Positions 1-9,020 of a DNA stretch of 35,929 nt are shown here, piece by piece. Made by a program: the position numbers and the translations under genes. The notes beneath the pieces are model-generated. The model did not search any database, was not told where the DNA came from, and saw only the letters and a list, made by a program, of their open reading frames with translations. The stretch's first letter is position 1; each line of letters begins with the position of its first letter. This DNA comes from Bacteroidaceae bacterium (GTDB taxonomy: Bacteria; Bacteroidota; Bacteroidia; Bacteroidales; Bacteroidaceae), in NCBI GenBank assembly GCA_017935785.1, contig JAGBGU010000076.1, forward strand, positions 1 through 35,929, given 5' to 3'.

Positions 1-258
1 AACATTAACTTTCCATCTTATGTCTGCTCCATCTACACCACCCGTTCCGAATAGCTATGGGGCTTTGGTTTGAATGGCAACCTTACCCACGGGCATATGC
101 CTTGTATGAAGTTTCTGTTCGTCAGACCAGATGTTTGCCGCAGGCTTCCTTCAGATTCCAACTCACGATGGACACCCTTGCCTTGGGCTATGCGATTCCC
201 GCTATTAGGGCTCGCTCGGGACTTACACCCGTTAGCTAATGCTCATGCTGAGCGTACC
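1..258 (-). mobile_element. Group II intron, 5' part of the ribozyme (domain I), cut by the window edge
   Basis: Read on the minus strand, this stretch has the layout of a bacterial group II intron domain I: a start resembling GUGYG (here GTACG at 258-254), then GGGTGTAAGTCCCGAG, a CTGAAGGAAGCC...CGGCAAA block, a CTGACGAACAGAAA block, and later GGGTAAG and CGGAA segments in the usual order. These blocks are recalled from bacterial group II introns and were not aligned. The intron would continue beyond position 1, where domains II-VI and any reverse-transcriptase/maturase gene would lie. Small open frames on the opposite strand are translations of ribozyme RNA and are not genes. The exact 5' splice site is uncertain because GTACG differs from the consensus. 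Confidence 0.78.
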
Positions 259-269
259 ATTCATTACCC

Positions 270-315
270 ACGGGTTTGAAAACCCGCGGCTATTTAACTT
301 CACGTCTTTCAGACG
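270..315 (-). repeat. Hairpin repeat, left copy 1
   Basis: Two small hairpins stand side by side: cgggttt/aacccg at 271-286 and cgtct/agacg at 303-315, joined by a GCGGCTATTTAACTT spacer. Read on the minus strand, the order CGTCT..AGACG, GAAGTTAAATAGCCGCGGG, CCCGTGG matches the repeats at 35546-35593 and 35830-35885. It directly abuts the 5' end of the group II intron. It resembles an extragenic REP-type repeat; its function is unknown. Confidence 0.7.
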
Positions 316-355
316 ATAGCTTTCCAACGAATATTAGAACGGCGTTTTAGATAAA

Positions 356-375
356 CCGCGGCTATTGAACTTCCC
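356..375 (-). repeat. Hairpin repeat, left copy 2 (partial)
   Basis: This is a second, shorter copy of the same family: the block CCGCGGCTATTGAACTTCCC repeats the core of 286-302 with small changes. The flanking hairpins are not clearly kept. It lies downstream of the end of murF-alr. Confidence 0.5.
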
Positions 376-419
376 ATCATTTATAAGTCCTTGGCTATTT
401 CTTCACGCCACAAGGAGAA

Positions 420-2783
420 TCACCTGTCCTTATAATATATGCGTTTTACGCGCGGGCTGATGCCTGTGAGTATCTCATAAGGTATGGTGCCAGCCGCATT
501 GCTCAGCAGGGTTACGGGCAGTTCTGTGCCGAAGATTATGGCAGTATCCCCCTCGTTGCATTCAATGTCTGTAACGTCTATCATGCACACATCCATACAG
601 ATGTTGCCCACATAGGGGGCCTTGTGTCCGTTTACAAGACAGTATGCCGCCCTGTTGCCCAAAAGACGGTTGAGACCGTCGGCATAACCTATTGGTATGG
701 AGGCTATTCTGCTGTCACGCTCAAGCACTGTACGCCTGCTGTATCCTATGCTCTCCCCTGCCCTTACGTTGTGAATCTGGAGAATGGTGGTCTTCAGTGT
801 GGACACGTTGTTTATGGTGTGGTTGTTCCTGGGGTCCACTCCGTATAGCCCTATGCCAAGCCTTACCATATCGAGCTGGTATTGGGGGAAGTGGGATATG
901 CCCGCGCTGTTGCAGATGTGGCGCTGGATGGTGTATGGCAATGCCTGCTGAATGGTATCGGCGGCAGTGGTGAAAAGGCTGAACTGTGTGGCGGAAAAGT
1001 TGTCAAAGCAGTCACAGTCGCTGCCTACAAAATGGGAGAACACAGATGAAGGGCGCAGGGCAGACTGGCCTGTGAGCCTTGCAGTAAGGGAGGGTATGTC
1101 CTTGTGTGGGTCGAATCCCAGTCTGTGCATGCCGGTATCCAGTTTTAGATGTATGGGGTATTCGGTTATCCCCTCCTTCTGGGCGGCAGAGACAAGGGCA
1201 TCAAGCAGTCTGAAACTGTACACCTCGGGTTCAAGCTGGTATTTGAAAAGGGTGTGCAGACTGTTCATCTCGGGGTTCATCACAATGATGTTGGTGGTGA
1301 TGCCAGCCTTGCGCAGGGTTACCCCTTCATCCGCCACGGCCACAGCCAGATAATTCACATTATGCTCCTGCAGTGTCTTTGATATTTCTACAGCTCCCGC
1401 CCCATAGGCGTCAGCCTTTACCATACAGATAATACGCGTATGGGGACTGAGCTGGCTGCGGTAATGGTTGAGGTTGTCCACTATGGCCTGCAGATTTACC
1501 TGGAGTATGGTTTCGTGCATCTTCCTGACAAGAAGGTCGCTCACCTCGTCAAAGTGGTATGAATGCGCCCCCTTTATCATTATCAGAGAGTTGGAAATGT
1601 TAGTTAAATAATTACTTGAAATAAGTTCGGCTGTGCCGGAGAAGAATTTACAATCTATATCGAGATGTCTGAACAGGCTGCTGTGGGCTGATATTTGCGG
1701 TCCCACACCCACAAACTTGTCTATCCCTCTGCCTGCAATAAGGCGTGCCACATGGAGATAAAGGCTTTCGGGCTGTATGCCAGTCTGCTCAATGTCGCTG
1801 AGGAGAAGTATTCTCTGATGACTGTCAGCCTCGAACCTTCTGTTCATAAAGTCCAGGGCTATGTCAAGACTGTTGAGGTCGCTGTTGTAGGTGTCGTTTA
1901 TGATGGTGTTCCCCTGGTTCCCTTCCAGTACTTCCAGACGCATGGCCACGGGCTGCAGATTCTCGGCCCTTTGCTTTATCTCGTCATTTTCCATACCCAG
2001 GTATTCACATAAGGCCCGGCACAGCGATATATTGTCCTGAAGGGCATTGCCGCATGAGGGGCAGGCAATGAGACGGCCTTTGAAATCCATCTGTGCAATG
2101 CATTTGTCCGTTACTGGGTTGCCGGAAAGATATACAAGCGCGTCTGAGCAGGCAAAGAGGGAAAGCTTCTCCATACACTTCTGCTCCATTGTACGGAAAT
2201 TCTCCTGATGCGCCTCGCCCAGACAGGTAAAGATGCCTATGGTGGGCTGTATGATGTCCCTTAGCACAGCCATTTCGGCAGGCTTGGATACGGCAGCCTC
2301 AAAGAGTCCAATCTGTGCTCCTTCCCACAAGCCCCATACAGAAAGGGGTACGCCTATCTGTGAGTTGTAGCTCCGCGGGGTACGCACCACTGCATATGTG
2401 GGAGACAGCATCTGGTAAAGCCATTCCTTTACCGTGGTCTTGCCATTGCTGCCAGCAATGCCTACAATGGGGATGCGAAACCTTTCCCTGTGTCGGCGCG
2501 CAAGCTCCTGAAGGGCATGAAGGGTATCATCTACCAGCAAAAAACAACAGTCGGGGAAAGTGTCCTGCGGCATCTCGCTCACCACAAAGCATCTCACTCC
2601 ACGGGAGTAAAGGTTGGGTATATAGGTGTGGCCGTTGCCACGTCCGGTCTTCAAGGCAAAGAATAATGTACTCTCTGGAAAGCATAGGCTCCTGCTGTCC
2701 GTAAGCAGGGAACTGATGCGTGCTGATGATGTTCCTATACACTTGGCGTCAATATATTGTGAAATCTCTGAAATTGAATACAT
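420..2783 (-). CDS. murF-alr: Bifunctional UDP-MurNAc-tripeptide:D-Ala-D-Ala ligase / alanine racemase (MurF-Alr fusion)
   Basis: One 787-residue protein carries two steps of peptidoglycan precursor synthesis in the cytoplasm. Residues 1 to about 420 are a Mur ligase with the ATP loop GIAGSNGKTT at 108-117. Residues from about 422 are a fold-III alanine racemase with the PLP lysine in MVKADAYG (Lys456) and the catalytic tyrosine in IGYSR (Tyr681). The racemase makes D-Ala, the precursor of the D-Ala-D-Ala that MurF adds to the UDP-MurNAc-tripeptide. The fusion is common in Bacteroidota. The N-terminal half has several loose positions (HQEN, INDTYNS retained), but the key loop is intact. It lies 42 bp downstream of the GSCFA gene in the same direction, so they are probably co-transcribed. 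Confidence 0.95.
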   Translation of the reverse strand: MYSISEISQYIDAKCIGTSSARISSLLTDSRSLCFPESTLFFALKTGRGNGHTYIPNLYSRGVRCFVVSEMPQDTFPDCCFLLVDDTLHALQELARRHRERFRIPIVGIAGSNGKTTVKEWLYQMLSPTYAVVRTPRSYNSQIGVPLSVWGLWEGAQIGLFEAAVSKPAEMAVLRDIIQPTIGIFTCLGEAHQENFRTMEQKCMEKLSLFACSDALVYLSGNPVTDKCIAQMDFKGRLIACPSCGNALQDNISLCRALCEYLGMENDEIKQRAENLQPVAMRLEVLEGNQGNTIINDTYNSDLNSLDIALDFMNRRFEADSHQRILLLSDIEQTGIQPESLYLHVARLIAGRGIDKFVGVGPQISAHSSLFRHLDIDCKFFSGTAELISSNYLTNISNSLIMIKGAHSYHFDEVSDLLVRKMHETILQVNLQAIVDNLNHYRSQLSPHTRIICMVKADAYGAGAVEISKTLQEHNVNYLAVAVADEGVTLRKAGITTNIIVMNPEMNSLHTLFKYQLEPEVYSFRLLDALVSAAQKEGITEYPIHLKLDTGMHRLGFDPHKDIPSLTARLTGQSALRPSSVFSHFVGSDCDCFDNFSATQFSLFTTAADTIQQALPYTIQRHICNSAGISHFPQYQLDMVRLGIGLYGVDPRNNHTINNVSTLKTTILQIHNVRAGESIGYSRRTVLERDSRIASIPIGYADGLNRLLGNRAAYCLVNGHKAPYVGNICMDVCMIDVTDIECNEGDTAIIFGTELPVTLLSNAAGTIPYEILTGISPRVKRIYYKDR

Positions 2784-2825
2784 ATATTCTTGTATGTTAT
2801 TTGTTAAATATTTTTCCTGTTGCTG

Positions 2826-3800
2826 TCATTCTGTTCCGGAGCTGATTCCGTATCTGCCCCATATTTCCTTTGCTTTGGCCATAAGGGCTTCTGTCCTCTC
2901 TGCTTCCCTTTCTTTGTCGTATTGCAGCGGACGATGGAGCAGCCCTTTTCTCACAGGCTCGTATTCCTTGAGATACTGTCTGGCATCGGGTGTGAAACAC
3001 GTTTGCACAAGGCGGTGCCAAATGTAGTCAATGGCCTGCTGTGAAGGGTGCAGCATATCTTCTGCATAGAATCGGTAGTCGCGCAGTTCGTCCAGCACAA
3101 TCTCGTAGGAAGGAAAGTAATGACAGCATTGGGGATAACACTTACAGACGGAATCTGCCGCAAGCAACAGCACCGATTTGGCAAGCTGGCTTCCATGGTA
3201 GCCGTATTTGGCATATCTGTAAGGGCTAACTGTAAAGATTATTTGAATCTTATCGTTGATACTTCTTACGGCATCCACCGTTTTGGACAAAGCCTCTGTG
3301 CAATCATCCAAAGACATTGTCTCCTCGCTGAAAACACTTTGCGGCATACGGTGGCAGTTGCTGACAACCACACCCAGCCCCTTGTGCCTGTACACCACAT
3401 TTGTACCAAGCGTAATGAACAAGAAGCGGGCACTGGTCAATCCACATTTCAGCGCGGACAATTCATTCTTTACCTTCACGCTGCATTCTTCCTGAGAAAT
3501 CCCGCTTGTCTGTGTGCCGGCTAGCCAGCAGCAATACCTGTTGTCAGGCGTCTGGAAAAGCAGTGGGTCAATATCGGGCTGCAGTGCATGGGACACCACA
3601 TTGCCAATACTGAAAGGATTGTAAAGTACCCCTAAAGGATTGACAAGCGAAGGCAGTGCATAGTCCATGAACCTGGCTCCGATATGCTGTGCAAAGCAAG
3701 AGCCGAGGAAGACAAAACCATCATTCGGCGCCATGCCCGAGGGTAATGCCTTCACATCAACAACAGTGCGAAAAAGAGGGGTATCGGTGAAATTTGTCAT
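2826..3800 (-). CDS. GSCFA-domain protein
   Basis: The 324-residue protein shows the family signature GSCFAQ at 33-38 and belongs to the GSCFA family, which resembles SGNH/GDSL hydrolases. A late histidine in DMLHPSQQA fits the Asp-x-x-His end of an SGNH triad. No signal peptide or membrane segment is visible. The substrate is unknown. It precedes murF-alr in what looks like a two-gene operon, so a role in envelope or peptidoglycan metabolism is an inference from position. It diverges from dxs; a TAATTTTG box on the minus strand at 3840-3833 could be its -7 element. Confidence 0.85.
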   Translation of the reverse strand: MTNFTDTPLFRTVVDVKALPSGMAPNDGFVFLGSCFAQHIGARFMDYALPSLVNPLGVLYNPFSIGNVVSHALQPDIDPLLFQTPDNRYCCWLAGTQTSGISQEECSVKVKNELSALKCGLTSARFLFITLGTNVVYRHKGLGVVVSNCHRMPQSVFSEETMSLDDCTEALSKTVDAVRSINDKIQIIFTVSPYRYAKYGYHGSQLAKSVLLLAADSVCKCYPQCCHYFPSYEIVLDELRDYRFYAEDMLHPSQQAIDYIWHRLVQTCFTPDARQYLKEYEPVRKGLLHRPLQYDKEREAERTEALMAKAKEIWGRYGISSGTE

Positions 3801-3832
3801 TATAAGATAAAGACTTTGTCATTTTTATGACG

Positions 3833-3869
3833 CAAAATTACTGAACTTCCGCGAAATTATGTAATTTTG
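3833..3869. promoter_or_regulatory. Divergent -7 boxes for the GSCFA gene and dxs
   Basis: Two copies of TAATTTTG, matching the Bacteroidota -7 consensus TAnnTTTG, face opposite ways: minus strand 3840-3833 toward the GSCFA gene and plus strand 3862-3869 toward dxs. No convincing TTTG -33 box at standard spacing was found for either, so the call rests on the -7 boxes and position. Confidence 0.5.
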
Positions 3870-3892
3870 CATAGATAAAATATTTTTGAATT

Positions 3893-5791
3893 GTGAAAAA
3901 AGACTTTGTGGATTTATTACAAAACATAAATACCCCATCAGACCTGCGCAAACTTCCGTTGGAAGCTCTGCCCGAGGTCTGCAGCCAGATAAGACAATTT
4001 ATCATTAAAGAACTATCATGCAACCCCGGTCATTTTGCCAGCAGTCTTGGCGTAGTGGAACTGACGGTTGCACTTCATTATGTATATGACACCCCATACG
4101 ACCGCATTGTGTGGGATGTAGGCCATCAGGCGGGAGGACATAAAATACTGACCGGGAGAAAGGATAAATTCTCCACATACCGGAAATTCCATGGACTGAT
4201 GCCCTTCCCCTCGCCCGAAGAAAGCGAATATGACACATTTACCTGCGGCCATGCCTCAAACAGCATTTCTGCCGCATTGGGTATGGCAGTGGCAGCCCAT
4301 CTGCATAAGGAACAACGCAATGTGGTGGCAGTCATAGGGGACGGAAGTATGAGCGGAGGTCTGGCATTTGAAGGCATAAACAATGCCAGCACCATGCCCA
4401 ACAATCTGCTCATTATCCTTAACGACAACAACATGAGCATTGACCGCAGCGTGGGCGGAATGAAGGAGTATCTGCATCAGCTACATACCAGCAGCTCATA
4501 TAATACGTTGAGATACAGACTTTCCCAAAAGATGCTGAAAATGGGATGGCTTAATGAGGAGCGCCGCAGAAAGATTCTCCGCTTCAACAATTCGCTGAAA
4601 TCATTGCTTACAAACCAGAAGAATGTGTTTGAAGGAATGGACATCCGCTATTTCGGTCCTTTGGACGGGCATGATGTCATATCTCTGGTGCGTACCCTTG
4701 AAAGCATCAAGAACATGCAGGGCCCCAAATTGCTGCATATCCACACCGTGAAGGGAAGAGGCTTCCCCGCCGCTGAAAAGGATGCTACCATCTGGCATGC
4801 ACCGGGAAAGTTTAATCCCGAAACAGGAGAAAGACTTGATGAAAACCAGGACGGCCAACCGCTGAGATTCCAGGACGTGTTTGGTGAAACACTGCTCGAA
4901 CTGGCAGAGTCGAATCCCAACATTGTAGGTGTCACACCTGCCATGCCAACTGGATGCAGCATGAACATCATGATGAAAAAATATCCGGAACGCACCTTTG
5001 ATGTGGGAATTGCTGAAGGTCATGCCGTTACTTTCTCCGCAGGTATGGCTAAGGACGGACTGCTGCCCTTCTGTAACATTTATTCTGCATTTGCACAGCG
5101 TTCTTATGACAACATCATACATGATGTGGCTATCGGAAAGCTCAATGTGGTGCTTTGCTTTGACAGAGCAGGACTTGTGGGTGAAGACGGAGCCACCCAT
5201 CACGGAGCCTATGACATGACCAGTCTGAGGGCGGTTCCGAACATGATTATATCATCGCCCATGAATGAGCATGAAATGCGCCACCTGATGTACACGGCAC
5301 AATTGCCGGATATGGGTCCTTTTGTAATCAGATACCCCAGAGGCAAAGGTATACTCAAGGATTGGCGCTGCCCCATGAAGGCATTGCAGGTGGGTAAAGG
5401 ACGTCTGCTGCAGGAAGGCAAAGACATAGCCTTACTCAGCATTGGCCCGCTTGGCAATGAGGCAGAGAAGGCCATTTCCATGGTAAAGGAAGAAGGAATC
5501 AGCGTGCAGCATTATGACATGCGCTTCCTGAAACCGATTGACGAGGAAATCCTACACTATGTGGGCGAACACTATACCCATATCATCACACTGGAAGACG
5601 GTGCTTTAAAGGGCGGATTGGCCTCGGCTGTGATGGAATTTATGTCTGAACATTGTTTCCCTGCACACGTACACGGAATTGGTCTGCCTGATGAATTCAT
5701 TGAGCATGGCACACCGGCAGAGCTGTACCGTATGGTAGGGATGGATGCTGAATCAATAGCTGAGAAGATTAAAAAGTACGCACACAAGTGA
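3893..5791 (+). CDS. dxs: 1-deoxy-D-xylulose-5-phosphate synthase
   Basis: This cytoplasmic enzyme condenses pyruvate and glyceraldehyde 3-phosphate to DXP, the entry step of the MEP isoprenoid pathway and a source for thiamine and pyridoxal synthesis. The 632-residue length is normal. The thiamine diphosphate motif begins GDGSMSGG at 149-156 and continues to NDNNMSID near 177-184; the GHFASSLG block is at 46-53. The C-terminal transketolase domain contains [19 protein letters not shown]. The start is GTG at 3893; there is no in-frame ATG nearby upstream, and the N-terminus fits the family. A -7 box lies 24 bp upstream. It is followed 46 bp later by trkA in the same direction. Confidence 0.96.
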   Translation: MKKDFVDLLQNINTPSDLRKLPLEALPEVCSQIRQFIIKELSCNPGHFASSLGVVELTVALHYVYDTPYDRIVWDVGHQAGGHKILTGRKDKFSTYRKFHGLMPFPSPEESEYDTFTCGHASNSISAALGMAVAAHLHKEQRNVVAVIGDGSMSGGLAFEGINNASTMPNNLLIILNDNNMSIDRSVGGMKEYLHQLHTSSSYNTLRYRLSQKMLKMGWLNEERRRKILRFNNSLKSLLTNQKNVFEGMDIRYFGPLDGHDVISLVRTLESIKNMQGPKLLHIHTVKGRGFPAAEKDATIWHAPGKFNPETGERLDENQDGQPLRFQDVFGETLLELAESNPNIVGVTPAMPTGCSMNIMMKKYPERTFDVGIAEGHAVTFSAGMAKDGLLPFCNIYSAFAQRSYDNIIHDVAIGKLNVVLCFDRAGLVGEDGATHHGAYDMTSLRAVPNMIISSPMNEHEMRHLMYTAQLPDMGPFVIRYPRGKGILKDWRCPMKALQVGKGRLLQEGKDIALLSIGPLGNEAEKAISMVKEEGISVQHYDMRFLKPIDEEILHYVGEHYTHIITLEDGALKGGLASAVMEFMSEHCFPAHVHGIGLPDEFIEHGTPAELYRMVGMDAESIAEKIKKYAHK

Positions 5792-5837
5792 CTGGCATAA
5801 TTAACGGCAAGTACAATCACATTTATAACAAGAGAGT

Positions 5838-7235
5838 ATGAAGATTATCATTGCAGGAGCAGGTGCCGTAGGTACGCATTTGGCAGAATTGCTTTCAAGG
5901 GAAAATCAGGATATAGTACTGATTGACGAAAATCCCGAAAAAACAGCCAAACTGGCCAATGCGGGTGATTTTGACTTGCTGACAATGAACATCTCCCCAA
6001 CAAGCATCAGGGCTCAAAAAGAGGCTGGAGTACAGCGTGCCGACCTTTTCATTGCCGTAACACCCGATGAAACCCGGAACATCACCTGTTGTATGCTTGC
6101 CCATACATTAGGCGCAAAGAAGACAGTCGCCCGAGTGGACAACTCGGAATATATGCTGCCGCAGTCGCTCGAATTCTTCAACCAAATGGGTATTAATTCC
6201 CTCATTTATCCGGAGATGCTTGCCTCAAAGGAAATCCTTGAAGGCGTTAAGCGTTCCTGGGTGAGGCAATATCTTGAGGTGCATGACGGCGCACTCATCA
6301 TGTTAGGTATAAAGCTAAGGGAAACAGCACAAATCCTTAATCAGCCCTTGTTCAAACTATGTCCGCCCGACTCGCCATACAGAATTGTAGTAATAAAGAG
6401 AGAAGACCATACAATCATCCCCCGAGGCAATGACGAGCTGAAACTGGGAGACATTGCCTATTTCATGACCACCAAGAAACACATTCAGCTAATCCGCCGC
6501 CTTGTCGGAAAAGAGGAGTATGCCGATGTAAAGAAACTTATGGTAATGGGCGGCGGACGCATTGCTGTTCATGTAGCCAATGACAAACCTGACTATATGA
6601 ACATGAAGATTGTTGAAATTAACCGTGAACGCTGTGACAGACTGAATGAACTTCTTGAAAACGATGACATATTGGTGGTGAACGGCGACGGAAGGGACAC
6701 CAGCCTGCTGATTGACGAAGGGATAAAGGACGTGCAAGCCTTTGTGGCGCTGACACAAGAGACCGAGACTAACATTCTTGCCTGTCTGGCCGCAAAGCGT
6801 CTTGGTGTAAGAAAGACTGTGGCGCTGGTTGAAAATCTTGACTATGTTTCCATGGCAGAACGATTGGACATCGGTACAATCATTAACAAAAAGATGATTG
6901 CAGCAAGCCATATCTACAAGATGATGCTTGACACGGACGTGGCCAATGTAAAGTGCCTTACAATCGCCCAGGCTGATGTGGCGGAATTTATTGCGGCTGA
7001 AGGCAGTATGGTCACACAGGTTCCCGTGCGTGAACTGAATTTGCCAGTGGGAGTGAATCTTGGAGGTCTTGTGCGTGATGGTGTGGGATATGCCATTGAC
7101 GGTAACACACAAATACAAGCCGGCGACTGTGTGGTTGTCTTTAGTCTGAGTTCTATTATCAAACAGCTTGACCGTTACTTTGGCCGTCCCACCTCAGCCA
7201 TAAGCCGGCTGATGTCTGCAATAAGCCATTCATAA
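5838..7235 (+). CDS. trkA: Trk potassium uptake system, NAD-binding regulatory subunit TrkA (with a C-terminal extension)
   Basis: TrkA is the cytoplasmic gating ring of the Trk/Ktr potassium channel. Two tandem RCK units are visible: Rossmann motifs AGAGAVGTH near 6-14 and VMGGGRIAVH near 236-245, each followed by a TrkA-C domain. The natural family end should fall close to IKQLDRYF (residues 441-448). Here the frame runs 17 residues further and is antisense to the end of the neighbouring DUF4435 gene, with a 61-bp tail-to-tail overlap. The membrane partner trkH, often the next gene in relatives, is absent from this window. The extension probably reflects loss of the original stop when the cassette at 7175-9548 arrived; that is inference. 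Confidence 0.93.
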   Translation: MKIIIAGAGAVGTHLAELLSRENQDIVLIDENPEKTAKLANAGDFDLLTMNISPTSIRAQKEAGVQRADLFIAVTPDETRNITCCMLAHTLGAKKTVARVDNSEYMLPQSLEFFNQMGINSLIYPEMLASKEILEGVKRSWVRQYLEVHDGALIMLGIKLRETAQILNQPLFKLCPPDSPYRIVVIKREDHTIIPRGNDELKLGDIAYFMTTKKHIQLIRRLVGKEEYADVKKLMVMGGGRIAVHVANDKPDYMNMKIVEINRERCDRLNELLENDDILVVNGDGRDTSLLIDEGIKDVQAFVALTQETETNILACLAAKRLGVRKTVALVENLDYVSMAERLDIGTIINKKMIAASHIYKMMLDTDVANVKCLTIAQADVAEFIAAEGSMVTQVPVRELNLPVGVNLGGLVRDGVGYAIDGNTQIQAGDCVVVFSLSSIIKQLDRYFGRPTSAISRLMSAISHS

Positions 7236-8182
7236 GGCTTGCTTGTTCTGAAACCCGTACTTTTCTTTAGCATATCGTCAACGGGAGCCTGACTGTGCTG
7301 ATAACAAGACAGTTCGTTCTGCCGTTGGATTTCATGTTCGGCCAGTTTGTTGATTTCCCTTTCACGTTCCTTTCTCAGCAACGTACATATGGGAGTAAGC
7401 AAAGGCATTACCACATTTTCAAAAACCGAATGCCCCTGCATGTACAGGTATGTGGTTTCGGGGGTGAGTCCCATATCAAGAAGTTCGCTTCTCAAGGGGG
7501 CATATGTCTTCTTCCCCTCAGGAAATTTGCGCTGAAGCCACGCCACTTTCTTATTTACACGGTTCTTGACCATCTGCAACGTGTTTTCCGGATGATATGG
7601 ATTCACATCCCTGAACGTAACAGTTTCGCAGAAATCGGAAATGGTAAATTCGTGATACACCTCATTGCGGTAACACCATATATTCCATACAAATAAGGGC
7701 CAGATAATGCGACTGTATTCCGTCATGAAGGCATTCAAATCCACCATCACGTTGTCATTGAGCGTACTCATTACACAAATGGTGTGCAGATTCGGTGCAT
7801 AGCACTGGTAGTTCTCAATGGCATAAGCGTAGGTGTGGAGCACATAGGGATTGGTGCATATCATACGGCTTATATCATTCTGGCCTTGCAACAACCAGTC
7901 ATAATCGGCATCCACGCAAGCTATCATGTATTCGCCAAGACCCGGGCCGAGCATGTTCATCAGTACCGACTTTTTACCTCTGGAGAGGGATGTGCGGCTT
8001 GGGAGCATTACCTCAAAATAGAACCTTTCGTTTTCAAACTTTTTAAGTATGCTGCGCCAGAAGAATATGTCGTCATAGCTTTCCACATAGGCCACAATGC
8101 GTTTCTTCAACTTTTTTGAACGCAATCTGTTAGCAGATTCTATGTAGCTTGAAGAAAGATGGTCCTGCAGCCTTTTTTTCAT
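7175..8182 (-). CDS. DUF4435 protein, TOPRIM-like putative nuclease effector
   Basis: The 335-residue protein shows the marks of DUF4435: VESYDD at 33-38 (acidic Glu34), CVDADYD at 89-95, and YAIEN at 120-124. These fit a TOPRIM-type metal site (Glu plus DxD). DUF4435 proteins are the effector AriB of the PARIS anti-phage system, where they act as nucleases together with an ATPase. Here the gene is third in a leftward operon, 10 bp after the ATPase stop. The C-terminal half (about 180-335) has a charged helical stretch around KEREREINKLAEHE and no domain I recognise. Its stop lies inside trkA on the opposite strand. Activity is inferred from family and context. Confidence 0.8.
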   Translation of the reverse strand: MKKRLQDHLSSSYIESANRLRSKKLKKRIVAYVESYDDIFFWRSILKKFENERFYFEVMLPSRTSLSRGKKSVLMNMLGPGLGEYMIACVDADYDWLLQGQNDISRMICTNPYVLHTYAYAIENYQCYAPNLHTICVMSTLNDNVMVDLNAFMTEYSRIIWPLFVWNIWCYRNEVYHEFTISDFCETVTFRDVNPYHPENTLQMVKNRVNKKVAWLQRKFPEGKKTYAPLRSELLDMGLTPETTYLYMQGHSVFENVVMPLLTPICTLLRKEREREINKLAEHEIQRQNELSCYQHSQAPVDDMLKKSTGFRTSKPYEWLIADISRLMAEVGRPK

Positions 8183-8192
8183 GGTGTGTAAT

Positions 8193-9005
8193 TTAGGAAA
8201 CTATATCATCCACATCAGTAACACAGTCGCCCCAACCGTCCATTATGACCGCGGGGCTGTGTGTGGTCAGTATAATCTGGCAGTTTGGGTTCAGGCTTCG
8301 GACAAGAGAAATCAGGCGTTGTTGCCATTGAATGTGCAGACTGACCTCCGGCTCATCCATAAACAAAACATAAGGCTGCTTGTTCTGAATCAGAACCGTA
8401 AGCAATATGATGAGCATCTGTTTCTCTCCGCTTGACAGTTTGTACGGAGGAATTACTTCATCGAGCGAGGTGAAAAATATCTCATTTTTGTCCCTGACAA
8501 TCTTCTTTCCGGTTTCACTGAAAAGGTCGTCCACCATGTCCTGGAAGAATGTCTTCTCATAAGCGATTTTTTGTGCCTTTTCGTGTGCATTCGGCACGTT
8601 GTTCGTGTACAGTTCAACCATTCTGTTGCTCAGATTCACCTGATAGTCCAAATACTTGCGCTGAAGCTGATACAGATAAAAATCGAGTTCGCTTTGAAGG
8701 ATGGCATCAGTGACAATATTCAGCAAATCCGATGAAACCATCGGGCGGTCAAAAGAACGGATTACATCAAAATTTACATAAGATGAACCTTCTGGATAAA
8801 TTGTAAGTGTTATCCCATCGTCCTTTTTGTTAATTTTGTTGATATTCAGCAGGTATTTTACAACCTTGTTAAGGATGGTGGACTTACCCACCCCGTTTAC
8901 TCCGCTCAGAATGTTGACATCGGGCGTGAGGTGCCAAATTACGTGGCGCTGCCCATTCCATAGCGCGTCTATTTCTATTGTTCTGATATAATCCCCCAAC
9001 TGCAT
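8193..9005 (-). CDS. Compact ABC-type/RecF-like ATPase of a putative defence cassette
   Basis: At 270 residues this is a single ATPase head with all expected motifs: Walker A GVNGVGKST at 35-43, ABC signature LSSGEKQ at 190-196, Walker B YVLFMDEPE at 212-220, and switch histidine in TTHSP at 247-251. It resembles AAA_15/AAA_21 and OLD-type ATPases but has no long coiled coil and no attached nuclease domain. In PARIS a related but longer ATPase (AriA) holds the DUF4435 nuclease until infection is sensed. The gap to the upstream TIR-like gene is 15 bp and to the downstream DUF4435 gene 10 bp, so the three products probably act together. Role inferred. Confidence 0.85.
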   Translation of the reverse strand: MQLGDYIRTIEIDALWNGQRHVIWHLTPDVNILSGVNGVGKSTILNKVVKYLLNINKINKKDDGITLTIYPEGSSYVNFDVIRSFDRPMVSSDLLNIVTDAILQSELDFYLYQLQRKYLDYQVNLSNRMVELYTNNVPNAHEKAQKIAYEKTFFQDMVDDLFSETGKKIVRDKNEIFFTSLDEVIPPYKLSSGEKQMLIILLTVLIQNKQPYVLFMDEPEVSLHIQWQQRLISLVRSLNPNCQIILTTHSPAVIMDGWGDCVTDVDDIVS

Positions 9006-9020
9006 AATATCCGGTTGTGT

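Noticed and set aside
57..279. Two small overlapping plus-strand open frames at the left edge
   Set aside because: They run antisense through the group II intron ribozyme. Similar small frames are often annotated in such introns but reflect conserved RNA sequence.
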